Shown here: piece after piece, positions 21,098 through 33,965 of the stretch
Layout of the letters: each line of letters opens with the position of its first letter
Position numbering within the stretch: the stretch's first letter is position 1
Assembly: GCF_024679095.1 (NCBI RefSeq)
Contig: NW_026110850.1
Span: 371,001-435,000 of the forward strand
Origin: Eriocheir sinensis
Taxonomy: Eukaryota; Arthropoda; Malacostraca; Decapoda; Varunidae
DNA length: 64,000 nt
Reading direction: 5' to 3'
Notes under the pieces: generated by a model
What the model saw: only the letters and a program-made list of their open reading frames with translations
Databases searched by the model: none
What the model was told of the DNA's origin: nothing
Position numbers and translations under genes: made by a program

Positions 21098-24049
21098 CAC
21101 TAACACCAGACAAAACTAGGTGGAGAGGTGGAACTATAACCTTTGCCGGGGCAGGATGAAACACATTATCACCAGACAGAGAACCAGGTGGAGAGATGGA
21201 ATTATAACCTTTGTAGGGGCAGGATGGAGCACACTAACACCAGACAGAGAACCAGGTGGAGAGGTGGAATTATAACCTTTGCCGGGGCAGGATGGAAGAC
21301 ACTAACACCTGACAGAGAACCAGGTTGAGAGGTGGAATTATAACCTTTGCCGGGGCAGGATGGAGCACACTAACACCAGACAGAGAACCAGGTTGAGAGG
21401 TGGAATTATAACCTTTGTTGGGGCACGATGGAGCACACTAACACCAGACAGAGAACCAGGTGGAGAGGTGGAATTAGAGCCTTTGTTGAGGCAGGATGGA
21501 GCACACTAACACGAGACAGTGAACCAGGTGGAGATGTGGAATTAGAGCCTTTGTTGTGGCAGGATGGAGCACACTAACACCAGACATGGAACCAGGTGGA
21601 GAGGTGGAATTATAACCTTTGCCGGGGCAGGATGGAGCACACTAACACCAGACAGAGAACCAGGTTGAGAGGTGGAATTATAACCTTTGTTGGGGCACGA
21701 TGGAGCACACTAACACCAGACAGAGAACCAGGTGGAGAGGTGGAATTAGAGCCTTTGTTGGGGCAGGATGGAGCACACTAACACCAGACAGTGAACCAGG
21801 TGGAGATGTGGAATTAGAGCCTTTGTTGTGGCAGGATGGAGCACACTAACACCAGACATGGAACTAGGTGGAGAGGTGGAATTAGGTCCTTTGCTAGGGC
21901 AGGATGGAGCACACTAACACCAGACAGTGAACCAGGTGGAGAGGTGGAATTAGATCCTTTGCTAGGGCAGGATGGAGCACACTAACACCTGACAGAGAAC
22001 CAGGTGGAGATGTGTAAATCGAACCTTTGCTGCGGCAGAATGGAGTCCACTAACACCAGACGGAGAAGGAGGGCAAGTGGAATTATAACCTTTGCTGGGG
22101 CAGGATGGAGCACACTAACACCAGAGAGAGAACCAAGTGGAGAGGTTGAATTAGAACCTTTGTTGGGGCAGGATGGAGCATACTAACACCAGAGAGAGAA
22201 CCAAGTGGAGAGGTTGAATTAGAACCTTTGTTGGGGCAGGATGGAGCACACTAACACCAGAGAGAGAACCAAGTGGAGAGGTGGAATTAGAATCTTTGCT
22301 GGGGCAGGATGGAGCACATTAACACCAGACAGAGAACCAGGTGGAGAGGTGGAATTAGAATCTTTGCTGGGGCGGGATGAAGCATATTGACTCCTGACAG
22401 AACCAGGTGGACAGGTGGAATTAGAACCTTTGCTGGGGCAGGATGGAGCACATTAACACTAGATAGAGAACCAGGTGGAAAGGTGGAATTATAACCATTG
22501 CTGGGGCAGGATGGAGCACACTAACACCAGACAGAGAACCAAGTGGAGAGATGGAATTATAACCTCTGTTGGGGCAGGATGGAGCATACTAACACCAGAC
22601 AGAGAACCAGGTGGAGAGATGGAATTATAACCTTTGCTGGGGCAGGATGGAGCACACTAACACCTGACAGAGAACCAGGTGGAGAGGTGGAATTATAACC
22701 TCTGCCGGGGCAGGATGGGGCACACTAACAACAGACAGAGAACCAGGTGGAGAGGTGGAATTATAACCTTTGCTGGGGCAGGATGGAGCACACTAACACC
22801 AGACAGAGAACCAGGTGGAGAGGTGGAATTATAACCTTTGTTGGGGCAGGATGGAGCACACTAACACCAGACATAGAACCAGGTGGAGAGGTGGAATTAT
22901 AACCTTTGTTGAGGCAGGATGGAGCACACTAACTCCAGGCAGATAACCAGGTGGAGAGATGGAATTATAACCTTTGCTGGGGCAGGAAGGAGGACACTAA
23001 CACCAGACAGAGAACCAGGTGGAGAGGTGGAATTTAAACCTTTACCGGGGCAGGATGGAGCACACTAACACTTGACAGAGAACTAGGTGGAGAGATGGAA
23101 TTGGAACCTTTGTAGGGACAGGATAGAGCACACTAACACCTGACAGAGAACCAGGTGGATTCGTCGAATTAGAACCTCTGTTGGGGCAAGATGGAGCACA
23201 CTAACACCTGACAGAGAACCAGGTGGAGAGGTGGAATTAGAATCTTCGTTGGGGCAGGATGGAGCACACTAACACCAGACAGAGAATCAGGTGGAGGTGG
23301 AATTAGAACCGTTGTTGGGGCAGGATGGAGCACAGTATCTCCAGACAGAGAACCAGGTGGATAAGTGGAATTATAACCTTTGTTGGGGCAAGATGGAGCA
23401 CACTAACACCAGCCAGAGAACCAGGTGGAGAGGTGGAATTATAACATTTGCTGGGACAGGATGGAGCACACTAACACCAGACAGAGAACCAGGTGGAGAG
23501 GTGGAATTAGAACCTTTGCCGGGGCAGGATGGAGCACACTAACACCAGACAGAGAACCAGGTGGAGAGGTGGAATTAGAACCTTTGCCGGGGCAGGATGG
23601 AGCACACTAACACCAGACAGAGAACCAGGTGGAGAGGTGGAATTAGAACCTTTGCCAGGGCAGGATGGAACACACTAACACCAGACAGAGAACCAGGTGG
23701 AGAGGTGGAATTAGAACCTTTGCTGGGGCAGGATGGAGCACACTAACACCAGACAGAGAACCAGGTGGAGAGGTGGAATTAGAACCTTTGCCGGGGCAGG
23801 ATGGAACACACTAACACCAGACAGAGAACCAGGTGGAGAGGTGGAATTAGAACCTTTGCCGGGGCAGGATGGAGCACACTAACACCAGACAGAGAACCAG
23901 GTGGAGAGGTGGAATTATAGCCTTTGTTGCGGCAGGATGGAGCACACTAACACCAGACAGAGAACCAGGTGTAGAGGTGGAATTATAGCCTTTGTTGGGG
24001 CAGGATGGAGCACACTAACACCAGACAGAGAACCAGGTGGAGAGGTGGA

Positions 24050-26877
24050 GTGCGGTCGAGATTGAGGCGGCGGGGTATAAGGATACCACTGCCTACATTA
24101 ACTTTCGGTAATGTACAATCAATTTGAAATAAAATAGATGAACTAGCAGCAAATTGTAAATAGATAAGGGACTACCAAGAGAGTAGCTTCATAGCATTAA
24201 CCGAAACTTGGTTTCAAGACAATGATGTAGACGGAACAGTAAATATTGATGGATTCTCGATAGTCAAGGGAGACAGGAAGGAGGGGCGGCGGTGTACATT
24301 AATAAGAGATGGAGTACTCAGGTTAACATAAAGGATCGTTTTTGTTGTGACGACCTGGAATATTTAGTAATATCATGTAGACCTTTTTACCTACCACGTG
24401 AATTTAATAATGTGACTAATTATAACTGTATACATCCCGACTGATGCCACTGAGGCAATAGCAAATGAATTATTACTAAATGGTGTTAATAGATATGAAA
24501 ATGCAAATCCTGAAGGAATCATGGTAGTGTTGGGTGATTTTAACCACTTTAATTTCTAACGAAATGTACCTTTGTATCAGCAAACTGTAACTTGGCCCAC
24601 TAGAGATAATAATATCTTAGATAAAATGCATTGTAATGTAAGGAACGGTTATCGTTCTTATCAAAAGCCTAAATTAGGTAAATCTGACAACAAAATGGTG
24701 TTTTTGGCTTCCACATAATAAGCAAACTCTGAAATATCAACCGTGCGAGAAAATTAAGGTGCAGGATTGTAAGAATGAGCACATGGCGAGTCTGGAAGGC
24801 TGTTTTGATTGTACGGACTGGGATGTGCTGTATGATGAGTCCGACGATGCTGATGTAAATGTAGATGTTTTAAATTCATATACTAACTTTTGTACCAACA
24901 TGATTGTTTCAACTAAGGAAATGAGTATTTATCCAAATAACAAACCCTGGATAAATTCTCATATAAAATCATTATTGATTGAAAAAAAGAGAACTTTTGT
25001 AAATGGTGACCGCATGCAAAGTAAAGTGATACAAAGCCAATTAAATAGGAAAATACTAGATGCTAAACAGTCATATAAAGTTAAAATTGAAAACTTATTT
25101 AAGTCAAATAAGTCAAAAGATGCTTGGACAGGGGCAAAACTACTGAGTGGCTCTAAAAAGGAAAGGTCATTAATAGACCCACCAAACAGTCAACAGTATG
25201 GAAATGATTTGAACTCCTTTCATGCTAGGTTTGATGTGCACCATTTTAATACTGAATGTGAAAATATTTTGTCAATGGTTAGGGGCATCAATGTAGAACG
25301 AATAATTATAACTCGCGATAATACGATGAACTCTATAAAACGTATACGATGTGGCAAAGCAAGTGGACCCGATAAGATTGGTTCTAAACTACTAAAATCC
25401 TGTGCCGAGCAACTTGCTGATCCACTGTGTAAACTTTTCCAGGCTCCACTTGATCAAAGTACAGTACCGGATGTGTGGAAAATGTCAGAGATTATTCCAG
25501 TATCCAGAAACAACCACCCGAGGGAATTTAATGATCTTTGACCCGTAGCCTTAACATCAATTATAGTTAAATGTTTGGAGGACATTGTGAAGAGGTACAT
25601 TTGTTCAAGCATAGATCCCTTGAAAGATATTTTTGCAATTTGCTTATTGTCAAGGTATGAGTGTTCAGGATGCTGGGTTATCCTTACTTCACCAAACCTA
25701 CGAACATTTAGAAACCCGAAATTCACAGGTTAGAATTCTATTTATAGATTTTATCAGCGCCTTCAATACAATTCAGCCACATACTTTACTTAACAAATTA
25801 CTAGAGATGAATGTCAACAGCAATCTAGTACTGTGGATCTATAGTTATCTTTCGCAAAGACCTCAATATATTAAAATAAAACATATTAAATCTGACACTG
25901 TACACACAAATACGGGGCTCCACAAGGGTGTGTCCTTCACCGCTACTTTTTACCCTTTATACAAACAAATGTAAAAGCAACTTCCTCTGTAGCTGTTCGA
26001 CTGTAAAGTATGAGGACGATACTGCAATTATAGGTAAAATCAGAAATGATAATTCAGGGGAGTTTTTGAGTTGAATAAATAACTTTTTTATTGGTGTAAC
26101 AATAATTTCTTAACCCTTAACGTAAAGAAAGCAGAAGAAATGATAATAGATTTTAGAGTAAATAATTATGTACCTAACCCAATTGTTATAGCTAATGAAC
26201 ATGTTGAAAGAGTTCATGAATATAAGTACTTGGGCATAATGATTGATAACAAACTAGCAGGGTCCTCAAATACACAACAAGTATACAAGAAATGTTAACA
26301 GCATATTCATTTCTTACGAGTACTGGAAAACATGAACATTGAGCAAACAATATTATCACTATTCAACAAATCCACAGTAGAATCGATCCTGTGCTTCACA
26401 ATTACATTATGGTATGGAAAAATAATATGTAAAGATAAGAATAAACTGAAGAAGATTGTAAAGACCACCAGTAGACTCCCAGCAAAAACTGTACCACCAG
26501 ATGAACTGTACAATAATAATGTAATGAAACAGGTAGATCAGATTATGAACAAAATAAATCGCCCACTGAACTGTTACTATACCTTTCTTAGATCAGGCAG
26601 CAGATTAGCACTCCCTATGCAACACACAAGTAGGTTTAAAAATTATTTTGTTCCAAATAGTATAAAACTGTACAACTATCTTAGGACTTAACTGTGTAAA
26701 TAAATACACCCTAGTAAAGTGTATAAAGGTAGTAACTGGTATGATATTGTGAATACTGTACTGTTTTCAGTATCTTTAATGCAAAATATGTATTTTTAGT
26801 GAATGGATGAGTTCAATGCCAAAAAAAATTCATGTTGTATTTCGTATTCAATGTGACAATAAAGTTATCTTAACTTA
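24050..26877 (+). mobile_element. Non-LTR retrotransposon inside the 68-bp array
   Basis: It is AT-rich, unlike its surroundings. Endonuclease remains read LTETWFQDNDVDG and GDFNHFNF. Then come a linker (NNKPWINSHIKSLLIEKKR, 24759-25541) and reverse transcriptase pieces: KASGPDKIGSKLLKSC, FIDFISAFNTIQPHTLL, and an active site reading YEDDTAII near 26010. The 3' end is aataaagttatcttaactta. At least six stops or frameshifts are present, so it is dead. The domain order fits the CR1/L2/Rex group, but the clade is not certain. Confidence 0.88.
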
Positions 26878-28318
26878 TCTTTGCTGGGGCAGGATGGAGC
26901 ACACTAACACCTGACAGAGAACCAGATGGAGAGGTGGAACTAGAACCTTTGCTGGGACACAGGATGGAACACACTGACACCTGACAGAGAACCAGGTGGA
27001 GAGGTGGAATTAAAACCTTTGCTGGGACACAGGATGGAACACACTGACACCTGACAGAGAACCAGGTGGAGAGGTGGAATTAAAACCTTTGCTGGGACAC
27101 AGGATGGAACACACTGACACCTGACAGAGAACCAGGTGGAGAGGTGGAATTAAAACCTTTGCTGGGACACAGGATGGAACACACTGACACCTGACAGAGA
27201 ACCAGGTGGAGAGGTGGAATTAAAACCTTTGCTGGGACACAGGATGGAACACACTGACACCTGACAGAGAACCAGGTGGAGAGGTGGAATTAAAACCTTT
27301 GCTGGGACACAGGATGGAACACACTGACACCTGACAGAGAACCAGGTGGAGAGGTGGAATTAAAACCTTTGCTGGGACACAGGATGGAACACACTGACAC
27401 CTGACAGAGAACCAGGTGGAGAGGTGGAATTAAAACCTTTGCTGGGACACAGGATGGAACACACTGACACCTGACAGAGAACCAGGTGGAGAGGTGGAAT
27501 TAAAACCTTTGCTGGGACACAGGATGGAACACACTGACACCTGACAGAGAACCAGGTGGAGAGGTGGAATTAAAACCTTTGCTGGGACACAGGATGGAAC
27601 ACACTGACACCTGACAGAGAACCAGGTGGAGAGGTGGAATTAAAACCTTTGCTGGGACACAGGATGGAACACACTGACACCTGACAGAGAACCAGGTGGA
27701 GAGGTGGAATTAAAACCTTTGCTGGGACACAGGATGGAACACACTGACACCTGACAGAGAACCAGGTGGAGAGGTGGAATTAAAACCTTTGCTGGGACAC
27801 AGGATGGAACACACTGACACCTGACAGAGAACCAGGTGGAGAGGTGGAATTAAAACCTTTGCTGGGACACAGGATGGAACACACTGACACCTGAAAGAGA
27901 ACCAGGTGGAGAGGTGGAATTAGAACCTTTGTTGGGGCAGGATGGAGCACACTATCACCTGACAGAGAACCAGGTGGAGAGGTGGAATTATAACCTTTGT
28001 TGGGGCAGGATGGAGCACACTAACACCTGACAGAGAACCAGGTGGAGAGGTGGAATTATAACCTTTGCTGAGGCAGGATGGAGCACACTAACACCTGACC
28101 GAGAACCAGGTGGAGAGGTGGAATCATAACCTTTGCTGAGGCATGATGGAGCACACTAACACCTGACCGAGAACCAGGTGGAGAGGTGGAATCATAACCT
28201 TTGCTGAGGCAGGATGGAGCACACTAACACCTGACCGAGAACCAGGTGGAGAGGTGGAATCATAACCTTTGCTGAGGCAAGATGGAGCACACTGACACCG
28301 GACAGAGAACCAGTTGGA
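26878..28318 (+). repeat. 68/70-bp minisatellite, right arm
   Basis: The array resumes directly after the LINE. From 26946 to 27925 there are 14 units of exactly 70 bp (cctttgctgggacacaggat type), almost all identical. From 27926 the 68-bp form returns with a few monomers, the last ending near 28318. Confidence 0.95.
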
Positions 28319-28453
28319 AGATGCTAGGAAAGACCTTTATTTTGCAGTGGACTATTCATGTCAGAAGACAATTTTTCTTTATACTCCTATCATCAAAGGC
28401 ATGGGTGGTGTGGTGCCAGGATGGCGTGGATGACAGGGAAGATAGGGGCAGTA

Positions 28454-30243
<1,790 letters not shown>

Positions 30244-30284
30244 CAGTGAAGGGTAAGGGAAGGAAAGGCAGGAGTGTGTGGAGG

Positions 30285-30940
30285 ACTTAGGACAGTGTTT
30301 AAAAACTTTGGAAGTGAAAGAAGATATGAATGCAAAAGTTGGAAACAGGGAGATTGGTGGTGTGGCTGGGAAGTGGGGTGTGAAGGGAGTGAACGGGAAT
30401 AGACAACGCCTTGTGGATGTTTGTGCTGAGAGGGATCTGTTCCTGGGAAAAACCTTCTTCCAGCACAAACTAATTCACAGGTATACATGGGCAAGTTGTG
30501 ACATGAGGAGTGTAATAGATTATGTAGCTGTAGATACGAGGCTGAGGCGGGATGTAGTGGATGCAAAGGTTGTGGTGGTAGCCAAAATTAGGATGAAGGA
30601 GAAATGGGGACTCAGAGGGAATGGGAAGAGGGAAAAGGGTAGGAAGGAACTCGCAAGTGACAGTGGCCACAGGGAGATGTATATGAGAAGAGTGGAGGAA
30701 ATACTTGGAAGAGCAAGAGCACAGAAAGAACACAGTGAAGGAGTGAAGGAGGCTTATGAGGTGTTTAAGAGTTCAGTGGTCAGGGCAGCTGAGGAAGTAC
30801 TAGTCGGGTATGGGTCATGTGGAAGAGGAAAGAAAGGGAGTGTGTGGTGGACAGATGAGGTAAAGGAGGCAGGTGAGGAGAAAAGGAGGAACCACTGTGG
30901 TGCCCTCGGCTCTCCTGCTCTTCATTTAAGGCACCACTGA
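30285..30940 (+). pseudogene. LINE endonuclease C-terminal fragment
   Basis: One frame reads EDMNAKVGNREIGGVAGKWG, NRQRLVDVCAERDLF, HRYTWASCDMRSVIDYVAVD and VWWTDEVKEA, the second half of an APE-type LINE endonuclease (GDMNA-like, TW and DYVAVD motifs) plus the linker. The N-terminal half and RT are absent. It is probably from the same family as the RT tail at 36190-36600. Confidence 0.75.
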
Positions 30941-31296
30941 GTGTGTGGGGTTCACAAGAAAACAAAACTAAAAACCATAATAAAAAAAATAACCGCAAAA
31001 CCAATTCGCGGTGTGGAATGGAGTCTAAGACAATCAAGAGAACATTAAATTACTCTGACAACCCTACTCTCTCCTCGTGTCTGTGTTAATGAAGAGAAAA
31101 ATAATTTTGGGAGCGTGTTAAGTATGACACGAAGGAGGAGGGAGTAAGGGTGACTCCTACAAGTGATTAACGTGGAATATGGGGTAGGGTAGCGAGGAAA
31201 CAAGCAGTGTTACATTATATGGTTTCGGTTTATTAGGACACTGGGTATTTATAAATAATCTGCCACCCCTTTGAAGAGGGGGGGAGGGGGGGGAGG
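30941..31296. other. No recognisable gene; edge sequence between LINE fragments
   Basis: AT-rich in part, with a G-rich run at 31276-31295. It might include unrecognised LINE ends. Confidence 0.35.
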
Positions 31297-32036
31297 AGAC
31301 ATATATATGGAACAGGAGTGGGCCCAGTACAGAACCTTGTGGAACTCCACTACGGATCAGTCTAGATGAGCTAGAGTCACCCGATATTGACACTTGCATG
31401 ATTCTGCCTGTCATAAAGTCTGAGATCCAGTCAAGCAGCCGACCACCCACACCCAGATATCTTAGTTTGTCTATAAGAATGGTGTGACAAACAACATCAA
31501 AGGCCTCGCTGAAGTCAAACAAGACAACAGCAACGACAGCATCCAGGTCAAGCCAAGAGGTTACATCATGTAACAGTAGGAGCTGATCGTCGACAGTTCT
31601 GCCACGACGGAACCCAAACTGGTCATCAGACAAGATCTGGTTAACTTCGAGGAACTCATATAGGTCTTTAGCTATAATCCTTTCTAAAGTCTTACAACAT
31701 ACTGAAGTAAGGCTAATTGGCCTATAATTGAGAGGAATATGTCTGGATCCCTTCTTAAATATGGGCACAATGTTGGATTTCTTCCACTCAACAGGCAACC
31801 TACCCTGGAGTAAGGACTGCTTGAAAATTAATTGAAGAGGGGTAGCCAGATTGGGACAAAACTAAAGGAGACAAGGATGTAGACAATCAGGGCCCATGCT
31901 TGAATTGACATCCAGTGAAGCAAGTCTCATCCTAACTTCCTCTAGAGATATAGTCAAATTATCAATGGTTGCAAGTGAACGTTGATGGGGAAAGTGAGTA
32001 CTTGGATCCTGGGTGGCATACACTAGACTGAAACTA

Positions 32037-32747
32037 CTATACATTTCAGCGGCGGACAAACGCTGTTTTTCGCAAATATCTCCTAAACGAATCGTTGGAT
32101 CAGTATGATATTTCAGCACACTACAATTATCGTCCGGACCTAATTTATGGCTAACATACCACATTACTATATGTGTTATGGGAGGAGTTTACTCGTGAAA
32201 AATAACAAACCCGACGAGTCATGTTGACGCATTCGAAGGAAAGTGTGCCCCCCGAACACCCTCCCAAACTATTCCTGACCACAACTACTTCTCCCCTTCT
32301 CGCTCTCATCTCCTAAACGAATCGTTGGATCAGTATGATATTTCAGCACACTACCTTTAACACCCGGACCTAATTTGTGGCTGACATACCATATTGCAAT
32401 ATGTGTTATGTTAGGAGTTTACTGACTGATATTAAGCCTAATCCAGTCATCATATCTAAGGTGTTATATAGAATCGGACGAGTGTGGGGTACTCGTCTAA
32501 CCCCTCCACCAACGCCCCGAACAACCCCCAGACCACTCCTTCCCTACCCCAATATTGCAGTATCCCCCTCCTCGTTTCCCTCTTCACCCCCCTACTCACA
32601 CCATCCCCCTTCCCAAGCCCGAGGCTATGACTTGCAGAGGCAGGGTATAACTCATTGACTGCCGAGGCGCACCCAGGTGTTGTACAGTAATTATCAATGT
32701 GAAATACGTCTTGCCTCCATGGAATTGTACCATGCTCTTAGTTAATA

Positions 32748-32839
<92 letters not shown>

Positions 32840-33201
32840 CACCTACATAACATTCTAATATATAATACAGTGATGGGAGAAATAGGGAGGGACACAAGAG
32901 TGATGAGGGAGGGATGAGGAGGGATAATGAGAGCGAGAAGGGGAGAAGTAGTTGTGGTCAGGAATAGTTTGGGAGGGTGTTCGGGGGGCACACTTTCCTT
33001 CGAATGCGTCAACATGACTCGTCGGGTTTGTGTTATTTTTCAGGAGTAAACTCCTCCCATAACACATATAGTAATGTGGTATGTTAGCCATAAATTAGGT
33101 CCGGACGATAATTGTAGTGTGCTGAAATATCATACTGATCCAACGATTCGTTTAGGAGATATTTACGAAAAACAGCGTTTGTCCGCCACTGAAATGTATA
33201 G
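32037..33201. mobile_element. Non-autonomous DNA transposon with long terminal inverted repeats, TA target site
   Basis: The ends CTATACATTTCAG and CTGAAATGTATAG are flanked by TA on both sides. About 275 bp at each end (32037-32312 and 32925-33201) are near-identical inverted repeats. Inside are a shorter third copy of part of the repeat (about 32311-32420, direct to the left arm) and a (TA)n run at 32751-32833. TA duplication points to the Tc1/mariner superfamily; there is no transposase. Confidence 0.85.
32751..32833. repeat. (TA)n microsatellite
   Basis: A pure TA run in the middle of the TIR transposon. Confidence 0.97.
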
Positions 33202-33965
33202 TAGAGGCAAATATCTCAGCCATTGCACCACAGTCCGCAGTCAATTCTCCACTGTCTAGCTTAAGTGGACCCACTGATGCTACACCAATCTTTTTGCTCT
33301 TTATGTATTGGTGTAATAGTTTGGGTGATTCCTTTAATAGTTTGGGTGATTCCTTTATCTTGTAAATGAGGGATCTCTCATAAGCTATTTGTTGGGCAAC
33401 ATAATAATTACGGAAGCTCTGGTTTATCCCATTAAATTGCTCCAGGGCAAGAACAGCCTGATGGGAGTCTCTGCCATAGGTTGATCTATTAAGCTTACAA
33501 GCCAACCAGGCATTTTTCCTGGTAGTCTTTAGGGAGTTGGGAGGGTGTTGACTGGCGGGGGAGATCTTGAGAGACTGGAACATACTAAGTAATAAGGTTT
33601 GTAAGAATAAACTTTAGTCTTGAAAGCATATCATCTACAGATATATCATAAAATTCAAAATCCCAATCAGTATCTTGTAGAGACACATTTATCTTGTTAT
33701 ATTTACCTCTATGCCAGGAGTACTTAACATGACGGACAAGATTGACCTCAACACTATTTTCAAAGTAATACTGTAGAATTAAGGGACAATGGCCACAGCT
33801 GGGAAAGTTAGGCAAGACCTCCACATCACCCACCCTATCATTCTCGCTGGTTAAGACCAAGTCTAGGGTGTTGCCGGAGAACACAAATGTCGGGCCCTTT
33901 ACCCACTGGGTTTGTCTAGGGGAGGATAATTCATGCAGATGATACTGCTCGAGTTTGACAGGGTG

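Larger units (their letters stand above)
16067..24049 (+). repeat. 68-bp minisatellite, main array
   Basis: Roughly 110 monomers of 68 bp, with segments such as cctttgctggggcaggatgg and gagaaccaggtggagaggtg. For example, a monomer begins at 23501 and the next at 23569. Many units carry small indels. Since 68 is not a multiple of 3, the open frames of about 60 codons here repeat only every three monomers and are not genes. The array contains two SINEs and a 3.28-kb duplication. Confidence 0.97.
31297..33965 (-). mobile_element. LINE fragment, truncated at both ends and split by a TIR transposon
   Basis: Minus-strand order: endonuclease end (NTLDLVLTSENDRVGDVEVL, 33884-33790), linker (ACKLNRSTYGRDSH, 33583-33210), insertion 32037-33201, linker continuation (SLVYATQDPSTHFPHQRS), then RT (NIVPIFKKGSRHIPLNYRPI, DDQFGFRRGRTVDDQLLLL, LFDFSEAFDVV, SGVPQGSVLGPLLFHIYV). 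Similarity stops at 31297, before the catalytic YxDD motif. Loss of the 3' end is not a normal outcome of target-primed insertion, so a later deletion or rearrangement is likely. Confidence 0.88.

Noticed and set aside
15363..24049. Regular repeat array as a possible CRISPR
   Set aside because: There are no unique spacers between repeats; monomers abut directly, and the context is eukaryotic.
15363..28318. Many open frames of about 60-100 codons in the 68-bp array
   Set aside because: They arise from monomers without stops and drift through frames; the same peptides repeat with each three monomers and there are no start or splice signals.
30970..31290. A possible 3' end of the minus-strand LINE at 31297
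   Set aside because: No RT C terminus, no AATAAA-like tail and no short-repeat end could be recognised; treated as unknown sequence.
32699..32917. Tyr/Ile repeat open frames on both strands
   Set aside because: Product of the TA microsatellite.
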